Below are positions 1 to 8,347 of a stretch of 64,000 nt of DNA, one piece after another. This DNA comes from [Actinomadura] parvosata subsp. kistnae (GTDB lineage: Bacteria; Actinomycetota; Actinomycetes; Streptosporangiales; Streptosporangiaceae), in contig NZ_OOHJ01000018.1 of NCBI RefSeq assembly GCF_900323885.1, positions 434,001 through 498,000 of the forward strand, read 5' to 3'. The position numbers and the translations under genes are program-made. The notes under the pieces were generated by a model. The model was not told where the DNA came from. It did not search any database and was given only the letters and a program-made list of their open reading frames with translations. Numbering within the stretch: the stretch's first letter is position 1; the number at the start of each line of letters is the position of its first letter.

Positions 1-1359
1 CCCGGCCCCGACTCCATCCGGGGGCACGCCCCCCGCAACCTGCGCATCGCCTACATCGAGGACACCCTCCTGGAGATGGCCGGCGAGAAGCCCGACCGCA
101 TCCGGCTCGTCCCCGCCCGCTTCGACCCCGGCGAGCACGGCGACAGCGCGAAGCAGGATCACGTGCTGGCCATCTGCGAGGGCGGCCGCTCGCGGACGCG
201 GGAGCGGTTCTCCGCCAAGTTCGGCACCGCCGACAGCTCGATCTACTCCCTGGACGGCAAGCATCTGCAGGATGTCGTGCTGGGCCTGCGCGTCAAGTCC
301 GACCTGCCCGACGCCATGTCGGTCCTGCTGACCGTGGCTCAAAACCGCTACCTGCTCAACGCGCTGGGCGGCGAGGGCTTCCTCAACATGCGGCTCACCG
401 ACGAGGAGGCGGCGGAGGTCGTCGGCATCGATCCCGTGCGCCGCGTGTTCGAGGAGTGCGTGGCCGCCAACCCGTGCATGATGGGCCGCACCGGCGACGG
501 CGACTTCCACTGCTCCACGCACGGCACGTTGTTCCTGCCCGCCCTGATCAAGGGGTCGGCCCTGTGGCGGCGGGTGCAGGAGGGGCTGGTGATGTTCGGG
601 GTGGCCGAGCACAATCTCAGCGCGGTCACCGCGTTCCGGCTGGACATGGTGCAGCGGCCGCGCTTCACCGCGCGCCTGCACGCCCCGACCTCGACCACCC
701 CCGGCACCTACGGTTTCCTGCTCGGCGACGCCGCCAACGCCATCCACTTCTGGCCGGGCCGCGGGCTCAACAGCGGGCTGGCCTCGGCCATCTCCCTGGC
801 CCGTACGCTCAGCCAGGTCTGGCGCGGGCGACCGTTCCGCGACGCCGACTTCATCCGCCACGAGGCCGCCATGGCGATGCTGCAGTACCGGCACAAGAGC
901 CGCGCCTGGCAGGCGATGGTCACGACCGACGAGAACGGCGTGACCCGCGCCATCAAGGACAACATCGCCAAGGGCTGCGCGACCACGCCCGCCGCATCGG
1001 GCTCCGACGCGCAGGTCGCGGCGGACATCGACACGCTGATGGACCGGCTCGGAGCGATCCGGGGCCGCCTGTCACAGCGCGTCTCCGGCCTCCCGGACGA
1101 CGCCGCCCTGCGGGCCCACCTCGGCCGGCTGTCGGCCGAGACCCTGCGCGTCCTGGTCATCAGCGAGGCGTGGGACACCGTGGTCATGGGCGGCGAGGAG
1201 GTCGACATCGACATCTTCTACCGGGAGGAGCCCGCGTCCGCTCCGGACGCGGAGCCCGTGTGGGGCCCGCGGCTGGCCAGCGAGCGCGAGCAGCACACCA
1301 GGCTCATCTCCCGCTCGACCACCCGGACACCGCGGCCGGCGGCACAGGCCCCCCGGTAG
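1..1359 (+). CDS. FAD-dependent monooxygenase/hydroxylase, C-terminal part
   Basis: The reading frame is open from the first base, so the N-terminal FAD-binding Rossmann motif lies outside the window; 452 residues are visible. The best marker is the GDAANAIHFWPGRGLNSGL segment (encoded near 724-780), the second FAD-contacting GD motif of flavoprotein monooxygenases related to p-hydroxybenzoate hydroxylase. Such enzymes use NAD(P)H and O2 to hydroxylate a small organic substrate; the substrate cannot be read here. The roughly 170 residues after the GD motif are helical and charged and unlike short aromatic hydroxylases, so this may be a larger secondary-metabolism type. It ends with TAG at 1357-1359, followed by a strong Shine-Dalgarno (GGAAGGAG, 1367-1374) that serves a tiny downstream ORF. 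The flavoenzyme class is fairly secure; the precise reaction is unknown. Confidence 0.7.
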   Translation, partial: PGPDSIRGHAPRNLRIAYIEDTLLEMAGEKPDRIRLVPARFDPGEHGDSAKQDHVLAICEGGRSRTRERFSAKFGTADSSIYSLDGKHLQDVVLGLRVKSDLPDAMSVLLTVAQNRYLLNALGGEGFLNMRLTDEEAAEVVGIDPVRRVFEECVAANPCMMGRTGDGDFHCSTHGTLFLPALIKGSALWRRVQEGLVMFGVAEHNLSAVTAFRLDMVQRPRFTARLHAPTSTTPGTYGFLLGDAANAIHFWPGRGLNSGLASAISLARTLSQVWRGRPFRDADFIRHEAAMAMLQYRHKSRAWQAMVTTDENGVTRAIKDNIAKGCATTPAASGSDAQVAADIDTLMDRLGAIRGRLSQRVSGLPDDAALRAHLGRLSAETLRVLVISEAWDTVVMGGEEVDIDIFYREEPASAPDAEPVWGPRLASEREQHTRLISRSTTRTPRPAAQAPR

Positions 1360-1380
1360 ACGAGCCGGAAGGAGCACGAC

Positions 1381-1481
1381 ATGTCCGCTCAGAGCCGGAT
1401 AGGCTCCGAGCCGTGACCTCGACGAACGTGATCCCGGACGTGACCTCGACGGACGTGACCTCGACGGACGTGGCCCGGTGA
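1381..1481 (+). other. two candidate coupled leader mini-ORFs before the flavoenzyme
   Basis: ATG at 1381 sits 6 nt after GGAAGGAG and opens an 11-codon ORF, MSAQSRIGSEP, ending TGA 1414-1416. A GTG at 1413 overlaps that stop (GTGA) and opens a 22-codon ORF made mostly of a repeated V-T-S-T-D unit, ending TGA 1479-1481. That stop in turn overlaps the GTG start (1478) of the next gene. This gives a chain of two 4-bp overlaps leading into the flavoenzyme. Either ribosomes are handed on through the minis, or the strong RBS belonged to an older start now separated by a repeat expansion. No cysteine or other attenuator-type codon run is present. Coding status is inferred from the overlaps only. 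Confidence 0.35.
1413..1469 (+). repeat. short tandem 15-bp repeat
   Basis: The unit GTGACCTCGACGGAC occurs exactly at 1440-1454 and 1455-1469. A one-mismatch copy lies at 1413-1427 and a 12-bp degenerate unit at 1428-1439. The unit length is a multiple of three, so copy-number change would not alter frame. Confidence 0.75.
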
Positions 1482-2860
1482 GCGCCACCCGGCTGCTGGT
1501 CATCGGAGCCGACGCGGCAGGGATGAGCGCGGCGCACCAGGCGCTCCGGGCGGCGGGGCCAGGGCTGGCCGTGACCGTGCTGGAGGCGACGGGCGACACG
1601 TCGTACTCCGCCTGCGGCATCCCCTACTGGATCGCCGGCGACGTGCCCGGCGGCGACGCGCTGGTGGCCCGCACCGCCGAGCAGCACCGGGCGGCCGGGA
1701 TCGACCTGCGCTTCGGCGCCACCGCGACCGCGATCGACCGGCAGGCCGGCACCGTCACCTACCAGGACGCCGGCGGCGAGCAGGTGCTGGGCTACGACGA
1801 GCTGGTGATCGCGACCGGCGCGTCGGCCGTGGTGCGCGACTGGGCCGTCGACCCCGGTACGGGGCGGCGGTACGCCGGGGTGGCGCCGGTGAAGACGCTC
1901 GCGGACGGCGCGGCGTGGCTGGACCTGCTCGCGGGGCTCCCCGGGGGCGGCGGCCGGGTGGTCGTCGCCGGCGGCGGCTACATCGGCGTCGAGATGGCCG
2001 AGGCCGCGAGGAGGCGGGGCCACGAGGTCACCGTCATCACCCGTACCCGCGTGATGAGCTCCCTCGACCCGGACCTGTCCGCCCGGATCGAGGCGGGGAT
2101 GCGCGCGGCGGGAGTCCGAGTCGTGACCGGCTCGCCGGTCGTGCGGCTGGACGTGGCCGGCGGACGGGTGCGCGGCGTCTACACGGCGGAAGGCGAGCGC
2201 CACCCGGCGGACCTGGTCGTGCTGGCGCTGGGCGTCACCCCGAACACCGGTTTCCTCGACCTCGACAAGCTGCCCAGCGGCCCCGGCGGCGGCCTGCGGC
2301 CCGAGCCGGACGGGAGCCTGGCCGACGGCATCTGGGCGGCCGGCGACTGCTGCGAGGCCCGGCACCGGCTCACCGGCACGTGGACGTACCTGCCGCTCGG
2401 CACCCATGCCAACAAGCAGGGCCGCATCGTCGGCACGAACCTCGTCACCCCCGGCACGCTGCGGTTCGGCGGCGTGCTGGGCACCGCGATCACCCGGTTC
2501 GCCGCGGGGCCGACGTACCTGGAGATCGCCCGTACCGGACTGAACGAGCACGAGGCGGCCGCCGCCGGCATCGAGGTGGCGGCCCTCGTCACCGAGGGCG
2601 GCACGGCCAGCGGCTACATGAGCGAGGCCGACCCGATCGCGGTGAAGATCCTCGCGTCGCCGTCGGACCGCCGGCTGGTGGGCGCGCAGATCGTCGGCGG
2701 GCGGGGCGCGGGCAAACGCATCGACACCGTCGCCACCTCGTTGTGGCACGGCGCGACCGTCGACGACCTGGCCTGGTCGGATCTGTCCTACGCGCCGCCG
2801 TTCTCCACCGCGTGGGAGATCGTCCAGATCGCGGCCCGGCGCCTGGCCGAGCGGCTGTAG
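1478..2860 (+). CDS. FAD/NAD(P)-dependent disulfide oxidoreductase (CoA-disulfide reductase/NADH oxidase family)
   Basis: This 460-residue protein has the full fold of single-cysteine flavoprotein disulfide reductases. The N-terminal dinucleotide site is VIGADAAGMSAA (residues 8-19). The redox cysteine Cys46 sits in TSYSACGIPYW, the signature of CoA-disulfide reductases and NADH oxidases/peroxidases. A second Rossmann motif, GGGYIGVEMAE, binds NAD(P)H, and the GD of AAGDCCEA closes the FAD site. The C-terminal dimerisation domain carries VGAQIVGG and ends SDLSYAPPFSTAWE, where the partner subunit contributes to the active site. The family reduces CoA-, persulfide- or oxygen-type substrates; which one is used here cannot be told. 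The GTG start is chosen because it overlaps the preceding mini-ORF stop and puts the Rossmann strand at residue 5. Confidence 0.85.
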   Translation: MSATRLLVIGADAAGMSAAHQALRAAGPGLAVTVLEATGDTSYSACGIPYWIAGDVPGGDALVARTAEQHRAAGIDLRFGATATAIDRQAGTVTYQDAGGEQVLGYDELVIATGASAVVRDWAVDPGTGRRYAGVAPVKTLADGAAWLDLLAGLPGGGGRVVVAGGGYIGVEMAEAARRRGHEVTVITRTRVMSSLDPDLSARIEAGMRAAGVRVVTGSPVVRLDVAGGRVRGVYTAEGERHPADLVVLALGVTPNTGFLDLDKLPSGPGGGLRPEPDGSLADGIWAAGDCCEARHRLTGTWTYLPLGTHANKQGRIVGTNLVTPGTLRFGGVLGTAITRFAAGPTYLEIARTGLNEHEAAAAGIEVAALVTEGGTASGYMSEADPIAVKILASPSDRRLVGAQIVGGRGAGKRIDTVATSLWHGATVDDLAWSDLSYAPPFSTAWEIVQIAARRLAERL

Positions 2861-2879
2861 CAGCCGGAGTGCTGCCCGG

Positions 2880-3698
2880 TCAGCCCATCGAGATGAGGAT
2901 GGGCGCCACGTAGCGCCCGCGGTCGCCCGGGTGGCGGTCGGCGCCGTGGACCATCGTGGGCAGAGGCGCGGGTCCCTCGGCGGGGCCCAGGGCGGTGAGC
3001 CACGGGCGCAGGCCCGGGTAGGCGTCCAGCAGGTCGATGCGCACGTCGCGGTCGGCGTCGTGCGCGGCGGCCAGGATGAGATCGCGGGCGGCCTCCTCCG
3101 AGGGTGCGACCACGGGGCCGATGACGCGGTGGGGGCCGGCGTTCCAGGCCACGGCGAAGCCGCCGTCGGTGACGACCGTGCGCTCGGCCCTGGCCAGCAG
3201 CGCCGTCAGCGCCGCGCTCCGGTCGGCGCCGGTGACCTCGGCGTCCAGGGCGAGGAGCGCGGCGTGGTCGTCCGGGGTGGCGGCGCGGACCCCGGGCGGC
3301 CTCGACGTGCCCCGCAGTGGGCCCGCGTTGATCGTCAGGCTGCCGGTGGGGCGGAAGCCCAGCCGTTCATAGACGGGGCGGCCGAAGCGGGTCGCGGTCA
3401 GCTCCACGACGCGGTCACCGGCGACCTCCAGGGCGTGCTCCATGAGCCGGGTGCCGAGGCCCTGCCTGCCGTACCGGCCGGCGACCAGCATCATGCCGAC
3501 GTCGGCCAGCGCGTCGCCGTAGCGGGTCACCACGACGCACCCGGCCAGGCCGTCGCCGTCGGCCGCGTCAATGGCGTGGACCTCGCCCACCTCGAACATC
3601 AACCGCCATTTGGCCTCGTCGGTGGACCACCCGCGGTCGCTTTCGAGCCGCCGGCACAGGGGCAGGTCCTCGGGGCCGAGGAGTCGGATATCGCTCAC
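2880..3698 (-). CDS. GNAT family N-acetyltransferase (double-domain)
   Basis: A 272-residue cytoplasmic protein. The N-terminal half is a GNAT fold: the acetyl-CoA pyrophosphate loop is GRYGRQGLGTRLM (about residues 93-105), followed by the beta5-alpha4 segment ending PVYERLGF. The C-terminal half (from about residue 140) looks like a second, degenerate GNAT-like domain as in YobS/Acetyltransf_18-type proteins, with IDLLDAYPGLRPWLTALG near the end. The family transfers acetyl from acetyl-CoA to an amine; the substrate is unknown. It is convergent with the upstream flavoenzyme (19 bp between stops) and divergent from the secreted esterase, so it shares the 3699-4038 regulatory region with that gene. 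Confidence 0.8.
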   Translation of the reverse strand: MSDIRLLGPEDLPLCRRLESDRGWSTDEAKWRLMFEVGEVHAIDAADGDGLAGCVVVTRYGDALADVGMMLVAGRYGRQGLGTRLMEHALEVAGDRVVELTATRFGRPVYERLGFRPTGSLTINAGPLRGTSRPPGVRAATPDDHAALLALDAEVTGADRSAALTALLARAERTVVTDGGFAVAWNAGPHRVIGPVVAPSEEAARDLILAAAHDADRDVRIDLLDAYPGLRPWLTALGPAEGPAPLPTMVHGADRHPGDRGRYVAPILISMG

Positions 3699-3758
3699 GG
3701 GCCTGAACCTACTCCGTTCGCCGCCCCGGCAGCTCGCCGAAACCTATCGACGAATCTT

Positions 3759-3869
3759 CGGAAAATTTCGGAAACACCTCTCCGGATCCAGGCCGGTTGT
3801 TCCGGGCTCACCTCCGGCTGCTTCCTCCCGAAACTTTCGGTACGGCGTTCCCGGCATGAAAGTTTCATG
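3759..3869. promoter_or_regulatory. three GAAA-N-TTTC palindromic operators
   Basis: The divergent intergenic region holds three palindromes with the same core. They are GAAA-A-TTTC (3761-3769), CCGAAA-C-TTTCGG (3828-3840, perfect 13 bp) and CATGAAA-G-TTTCATG (3855-3869, perfect 15 bp). Known family knowledge: GAAA/CGAA-type inverted repeats with a one-base centre are bound by sugar-responsive repressors controlling xylan and cellulose genes in Streptomyces. The downstream gene is a secreted carbohydrate-type esterase, so substrate-inducible control is inferred. A TTGACA at 3956-3961 may be the -35 of the esterase promoter; no matching -10 is convincing. Confidence 0.6.
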
Positions 3870-4038
3870 GCCGGTCCTCCTCCGCCCCGGCGCGGAACGC
3901 GAGGTAGGTGCGCCCGCCCGCCCCCTCCCCCTCCCCGCGACGAACCAGGGGCTTCTTGACAGTACGTTTCGGCCTCATATTTGCTCCGTTTCGCCACCGC
4001 CGCGGGTCCTGCATGGCGTCCTGATGGGAGGACACAGG

Positions 4039-5388
4039 GTGAAACGAGGATTGTCCGCCGTGTCAGCGGCCGTCGCCGCGGCGTTGCTGGCCGCCGCCGT
4101 GCTGCTGGGGATCACGCCCGCCGGGGCGGCGTCGCTGACCCGGGTGACCGGCTTCGGCACCAACCCGACGAACCTGAACATGTACCTGTACGTGCCGGAC
4201 CGGGTCGCGGCCCGGCCGGCGCTGCTGGTCCTGGTCCACTACTGCGGCGGATCCGCCAGCGCGATCTTCAACGGCAACGGGCACGACTACGTCACCGCCG
4301 CCGACCGGTACGGCTACCTCATCGTCCTGCCCGAGGCCACCCGCTCGGAGAAGTGCTTCGACGTGTCCACCCCGGCCGCTCTCAGGCGCGACGGCGGCGG
4401 CGACTCCACCGGCATCATGGCGATGGTCGCCTACGCCCGCCAGCGCTACAACGTCGACCCGGGCCGGATCGTGGTCAGCGGCTTCTCCTCCGGCGCGATG
4501 ATGACCAACGTGCTGGCCGCCCAGTACCCCGACGTGTTCGCCGCCGGATCGGCCTTCTCCGGCGTACCGGCCGGATGTTTCGCCACCACCAACGGCTCGC
4601 TGTGGAACAGCCAGTGCTCCGGCGGGCAGGTCGTCAAGACCGCCCAGCAGTGGGGCGACCAGGCCCGCGCGATGTATCCCGGCTACACCGGCCGCTACCC
4701 GCGCATGCAGCTGTGGCACGGCACCACGGACACCACGCTGGCCTACCCCAACTTCGGCGAAGAGATCAAGCAGTGGACGAACCTGAACGCGCTGAGCCAG
4801 ACCCCGGCCCTGACGGACCATCCGCAGTCGTCCTGGACCCGTACCCGGTACGGCGACACCTCGACCCATGCCACCGTCGAGGGCATCAGCATCTCCGGCG
4901 TCGGGCACCAGCTGCCGATGAGCGGCCAGCTCGCCTACGCCATCTCCTTCCTCGGCCTCGACGCGACGACACCGGATCCGGATCCGGACCCGACTCCCAC
5001 GGGCGCGAGCGCGATCAAAAACGTGGCGTCCGGCAGGTGCCTCGACGTCGCCGGCGCCTCGCAGGCCAACGGCGCACAGGCGCAGATCTGGGACTGCAAC
5101 GGCCAGGCCAACCAGCAGTGGACGCCCACCGCCGCCGGTGAGCTGCGCGTCTACGGCGGCAAGTGCCTGGACGTCAGCAACCGCGCCACCGCCGACGGCA
5201 GCAGCGTGATCATCTGGGACTGCACCGGCCAGACCAACCAGCAGTGGCGCCTCAACGCCGACGGCAGCATCACCGCGGTGGGCGCGAACAAGTGCCTGGA
5301 CGTGCCGAGCAACACCACCGCCAACGGCGCCAGGCTGCAGATCTGGTCCTGCCACGGCGGCGCCAACCAGCGCTGGACCCGCGGCTGA
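4039..5388 (+). CDS. secreted PHB-depolymerase-family (CE1) esterase with ricin-type lectin domain
   Basis: The 449-residue product has a Sec signal peptide (residues 1-31, ending PAGAA). Residues 35-300 form an alpha/beta-hydrolase of the PHB depolymerase/acetyl-xylan and feruloyl esterase type. LVHYCGGSAS is the oxyanion region, GFSSG contains the nucleophile Ser150, and GVGHQLP carries the likely catalytic His. After a DPDPDPTPTG linker, residues 325-449 form a ricin-type beta-trefoil with three QxW repeats (NQQW, NQQW, NQRW), a carbohydrate-binding module. The expected role is extracellular deacetylation or deferuloylation of plant polysaccharide, or polyester hydrolysis. GTG 4039 is chosen because GGGAGGA (4026-4032) precedes it at normal spacing and the signal peptide begins there; an in-frame ATG at 4024 is poorer. 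Control by the upstream palindromes is likely. Confidence 0.85.
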   Translation: MKRGLSAVSAAVAAALLAAAVLLGITPAGAASLTRVTGFGTNPTNLNMYLYVPDRVAARPALLVLVHYCGGSASAIFNGNGHDYVTAADRYGYLIVLPEATRSEKCFDVSTPAALRRDGGGDSTGIMAMVAYARQRYNVDPGRIVVSGFSSGAMMTNVLAAQYPDVFAAGSAFSGVPAGCFATTNGSLWNSQCSGGQVVKTAQQWGDQARAMYPGYTGRYPRMQLWHGTTDTTLAYPNFGEEIKQWTNLNALSQTPALTDHPQSSWTRTRYGDTSTHATVEGISISGVGHQLPMSGQLAYAISFLGLDATTPDPDPDPTPTGASAIKNVASGRCLDVAGASQANGAQAQIWDCNGQANQQWTPTAAGELRVYGGKCLDVSNRATADGSSVIIWDCTGQTNQQWRLNADGSITAVGANKCLDVPSNTTANGARLQIWSCHGGANQRWTRG

Positions 5389-5423
5389 CCTTCCGGCGGC
5401 CGGCTTCGTCAGGGGAGTTTCGC

Positions 5424-7580
5424 ATGCCCTTTGCACCTGATCACGGCACTTCGCGCCCTCAGGGGGTGCGCCGGCTCTCGGCGGCGATCGCGGCCGGGGT
5501 CATGGCGATCGCGGCGGTGTCGCTCGCGCCGCGACCGGCGGTCGCGGACGCCCCGTGGCTGGACGTCTCCGAGGACGGCTACGTGGCGTTCAACGTGCCG
5601 GCGGCCTACGTCGAGGCCAGCGTGGGCCAGGTGGCGCAGCTCAACGTCGAGGGGAACTTCGGCCCCTCCTTCGCCTGGGCGGACTACGGCCTGACCCGGC
5701 GAGGCGACGTCTGGACGGGGGCCATCGGCCCGCTCAAGCCGGGGCTGTACTCGTACCAGGTCACGGGTGACGACACCAAGGGGCTCAAGGACCCGACGAA
5801 CGGCACCGGCGTGGCCTCCAAGCCGCTGTGGAGCACGTTCTTCGTGCCCGGCGAGTCGGCGCGCCTGCTCGCGGACGTGCCGCAGGGGCAGGGCGGCAAG
5901 GTGGAGACCCTGACCTACCGGGCCCAGCAGCAGGAGCGCTCGGCCCTGGTGTGGACCCCGCCCGGTTACGCGCCCAGGGGACCGAAGGCCTATCCCGTGC
6001 TGTACCTGCAGCCCGGCGATGGCGGCAGCGCCAGCGACTGGCTCGATCTGGGCCGGGCCAAGCAGATCCTCGACAACCTGGCCGCCCAGAAGGCCATCGA
6101 GCCCATGGTCGTCGCGATCAGCGACGCCGGCGGGACCGACGACGACCTGCGCCAGGCGCTCGCCGGCCGCTACCGCGTCCTGCGTGACCCCGCCCACCAG
6201 GCCATCGCCGGCATCGGCGCCGGCGGCGCGCAAGCGGTGCGTGCCGCGCTGGCCCGCCCCGAGCGCTTCGCCTACGCCGGCTCGTTCTCCGGCCTCGCGG
6301 CCGACGACCCCGGCCGGGCGCTCAACCGGCATCCCAAGCTGCTGCGCCTGTACACGGGCAACGTGACCGACCCCGCCTACAACGCCACGTACAAGCTGAC
6401 CAAGGCACTGGACCGTGCCCGCGTCGGCTACGAGTTCGACGGCGTCAACCCCGACGCCGGCGGTAACTGGAACGCCTGGCAGGAGAACCTGATCGACTTC
6501 CTGCCGCGGCTGTTCCGCAAGGTGCGCGACCACGGCCCCAGCGACGGGCACGGGCCGCTGAAGGGCGCGTTCACCCCGCCCGCGCCCGGCACCACGCCCA
6601 CCCCGTTCGTGACGAAGGACGGCTTCGTCACCTTCGAGACCACCACCGCCTTCAAGGACGCCCAGCAGGTCAAGGTGTGGGCGAACTGGGCGCCCAACGG
6701 CAGCTGGCTGCGCGTGCCGGCGACCCGCGCCGGCGACCGCTGGCGCGTCACCGTCGGCCCGCTCGACCCGTGGTTCTACTACTACCAGCTGATCGTGGAC
6801 GGGGTGTCGGCCAAGGACGCGTCGAACCCGACGAAGGTGACCTCCGAGCCGAACTGGAGCACCTTCTTCGTCCCGGGAAAGCGAGCCCGCCTCCTCTCGG
6901 ACGTCCCCGCCGGCCAGGGCGGCAAGGTCGAGAGCATGACGTACCGCAGCACCGTGGCGAACGCGGACCGGACCGCGCTGGTGTGGACCCCGCCCGGCTA
7001 CGACCCGAACCGGGCCGAGCCGTACCCCGTCCTCTACCTCCAGCACGGCAGCGGTCAGAGCTACACGGACTGGGTCGAGATGGGCCGCGCCAAGCAGATC
7101 CTCGACCACCGGTTCCTCGACGGGGACCTGGTGCCGATGGTGGTCGTGATGGGCAACGGCAACGTGCCCGACTTCGGCAAGGAGCTGCTGGAGAACATCG
7201 TCCCGGCCGCCCGCTCCCACTACCACGTCTCCTCCGACCCGTCCCAGCAGGCCCTCGCCGGCCTGTCCATGGGCGGCGTCCAGACGTTCGGAGTGCTCAA
7301 GGCGCACCCCGGCCAGTTCGCCTACATCGGGGTGTTCTCGGGCTGGTTCGGCGACGAGACAGGGGTCGACGCGGCGGCGATCAACAAGGGCACCAAGCTG
7401 CTGCGCCTGTACGTCGGGGACCGCACGGACTTCGTGTACCCGTTCTTCACGTCGTCACTGGCCACCCTGGACCGGCTCGGCATCCGCTACGAGTTCGACG
7501 GGGTCACCCCCGGGCCGCACGGCTGGGACGTCTGGCAGAAGAACCTCATCGACCTGACACCGCGCCTGTTCAAGCGCTAG
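5424..7580 (+). CDS. secreted tandem CE1-type esterase; first catalytic half degenerate
   Basis: A 718-residue secreted protein (signal peptide to about residue 42, ending RPAVADA). It is an internal duplication: two copies of an immunoglobulin-like E-set domain (CBM48-like, WSTFFVPG in both) plus an esterase of the feruloyl/acetyl-xylan esterase D type. The second half carries the nucleophile motif GLSMGG (Ser615) and a PHGWDVWQ histidine. The aligned first half reads GIGAGG (Gly265 at the Ser position) and GGNWNAWQ (no His), so it should be inactive. The first half may have become a binding or scaffold unit. ATG 5424 follows AGGGGAG and starts the signal peptide. It lies 35 bp after the lectin-esterase, so the two may be co-transcribed for polysaccharide breakdown. 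Confidence 0.85.
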   Translation: MPFAPDHGTSRPQGVRRLSAAIAAGVMAIAAVSLAPRPAVADAPWLDVSEDGYVAFNVPAAYVEASVGQVAQLNVEGNFGPSFAWADYGLTRRGDVWTGAIGPLKPGLYSYQVTGDDTKGLKDPTNGTGVASKPLWSTFFVPGESARLLADVPQGQGGKVETLTYRAQQQERSALVWTPPGYAPRGPKAYPVLYLQPGDGGSASDWLDLGRAKQILDNLAAQKAIEPMVVAISDAGGTDDDLRQALAGRYRVLRDPAHQAIAGIGAGGAQAVRAALARPERFAYAGSFSGLAADDPGRALNRHPKLLRLYTGNVTDPAYNATYKLTKALDRARVGYEFDGVNPDAGGNWNAWQENLIDFLPRLFRKVRDHGPSDGHGPLKGAFTPPAPGTTPTPFVTKDGFVTFETTTAFKDAQQVKVWANWAPNGSWLRVPATRAGDRWRVTVGPLDPWFYYYQLIVDGVSAKDASNPTKVTSEPNWSTFFVPGKRARLLSDVPAGQGGKVESMTYRSTVANADRTALVWTPPGYDPNRAEPYPVLYLQHGSGQSYTDWVEMGRAKQILDHRFLDGDLVPMVVVMGNGNVPDFGKELLENIVPAARSHYHVSSDPSQQALAGLSMGGVQTFGVLKAHPGQFAYIGVFSGWFGDETGVDAAAINKGTKLLRLYVGDRTDFVYPFFTSSLATLDRLGIRYEFDGVTPGPHGWDVWQKNLIDLTPRLFKR

Positions 7581-7586
7581 AGCGGC

Positions 7587-7639
7587 GAGCCGGCCGCGCG
7601 CGCCTTCCTCGACCACGAGGAAGCCCGCGCCGCCGGCTC
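7587..7639 (+). terminator. long GC-rich stem-loop after the tandem esterase
   Basis: The outer arms GAGCCGGC (7587-7594) and GCCGGCTC (7632-7639) enclose a perfect inner hairpin, CTTCCTCG-ACCA-CGAGGAAG (7604-7623). It starts just after the esterase stop and before the clpP operator, the right place to insulate the two units. No T-run follows, as is usual for actinobacterial terminators. Confidence 0.65.
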
Positions 7640-7664
7640 AGCAGCTCACGCTGCTCACAGCAGA

Positions 7665-7679
7665 TCTGCCGCAGGCAGA
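7665..7679 (+). promoter_or_regulatory. PopR-type operator TCTGCC-N3-GGCAGA
   Basis: The sequence TCTGCC-GCA-GGCAGA is a perfect inverted repeat 41 bp upstream of the first clpP ATG. From memory, this is the site reported for PopR, the activator of the clpP3-clpP4 operon in Streptomyces lividans. A PopR-like gene lies immediately downstream of the pair, so site, target and regulator are all present together. Confidence 0.8.
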
Positions 7680-7720
7680 TTGTGTCGACTCCGGTCCCGG
7701 CGGCCTCACAAGATGGACGC

Positions 7721-8347
7721 ATGAGCGAAGAGTCGAAACTCCCCTTGTTCAACCCGCGGGTCAGGCGCGAGCTGTACGAGCAGCGTGTCCTCGTTCTCGA
7801 CGGCCCTCTCGACGACGACAACGGGACGCTGCTGGCCACCCAGTTGATGGCTCTCGCCACGCAGGACGCGTCGGCCGACATCTCCTTGTGGATCCACTCC
7901 CCCGGCGGCTCGGTCCCGTCGATGCTGGCGATCCGCGACATCATGCGCATCATCCCCTGTGACGTGTCGACCCTCGTGCTGGGCATCGCCTACAGCGCCG
8001 GGCAGTTCCTGCTGTCGTCGGGAACGCGGGGCAAGCGCCGTGCCCTGCCGCACTCCCGCGTGCTGATGCACCAGGGCTCGGCGGGCATCGGCGGCACCGC
8101 GGTCGACATCGAGCTGCAGGCCGGCGACCTCCGGCACACCCGCGACACGGTGCTCGGCCTGATCGCCGAGGACACGGGCCAGCCCGTCGAGCGCATCTTC
8201 GAGGACTCCCTGCACGATCGCTGGTACACGGCGCAGGAGGCCCTGGAGTACGGCTTCATCGACGCGATCGTCCAGAACTTCGACGAGATCGCGCCACAAC
8301 ATCGCCCACGGCCCGGATTCGGCGTCACCCAAGGAGTCGGCCAGTGA
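7721..8347 (+). CDS. clpP3: accessory ClpP protease subunit, active-site intact (ClpP3-like)
   Basis: This 208-residue ClpP-family serine protease subunit keeps the catalytic triad. Ser92 lies in GIAYSAGQFLL, His117 in SRVLMHQG, and Asp166 in the SLHDRWYTAQEALEYG helix. In the family, heptameric rings stack into a 14-mer and degrade proteins unfolded by ClpX/ClpC. ATG 7721 starts it; its stop overlaps the next gene by 4 bp (GTGA), so the two subunits are made together, as expected for a hetero-oligomer. The PopR-type operator upstream and the adjacent popR gene point to the accessory clpP3-clpP4 system, expressed when the housekeeping ClpP1P2 fails to degrade PopR. The C-terminal tail of about 20 residues is long and Pro/Gly-rich. 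The numbering P3 is by synteny, not phylogeny. Confidence 0.88.
   Translation: MSEESKLPLFNPRVRRELYEQRVLVLDGPLDDDNGTLLATQLMALATQDASADISLWIHSPGGSVPSMLAIRDIMRIIPCDVSTLVLGIAYSAGQFLLSSGTRGKRRALPHSRVLMHQGSAGIGGTAVDIELQAGDLRHTRDTVLGLIAEDTGQPVERIFEDSLHDRWYTAQEALEYGFIDAIVQNFDEIAPQHRPRPGFGVTQGVGQ

Noticed and set aside
1304..2749. A 481-codon minus-strand frame opposite the flavoenzyme
   Set aside because: The composition is Arg/Gly/His-rich without domains; the plus strand carries clear FAD/NAD motifs.
3571..4038. N-terminal extension of the lectin-esterase back to 3571
   Set aside because: The extension would cover the three palindromes and the promoter region and place the signal peptide 156 residues inside the protein; GTG 4039 has a proper RBS.
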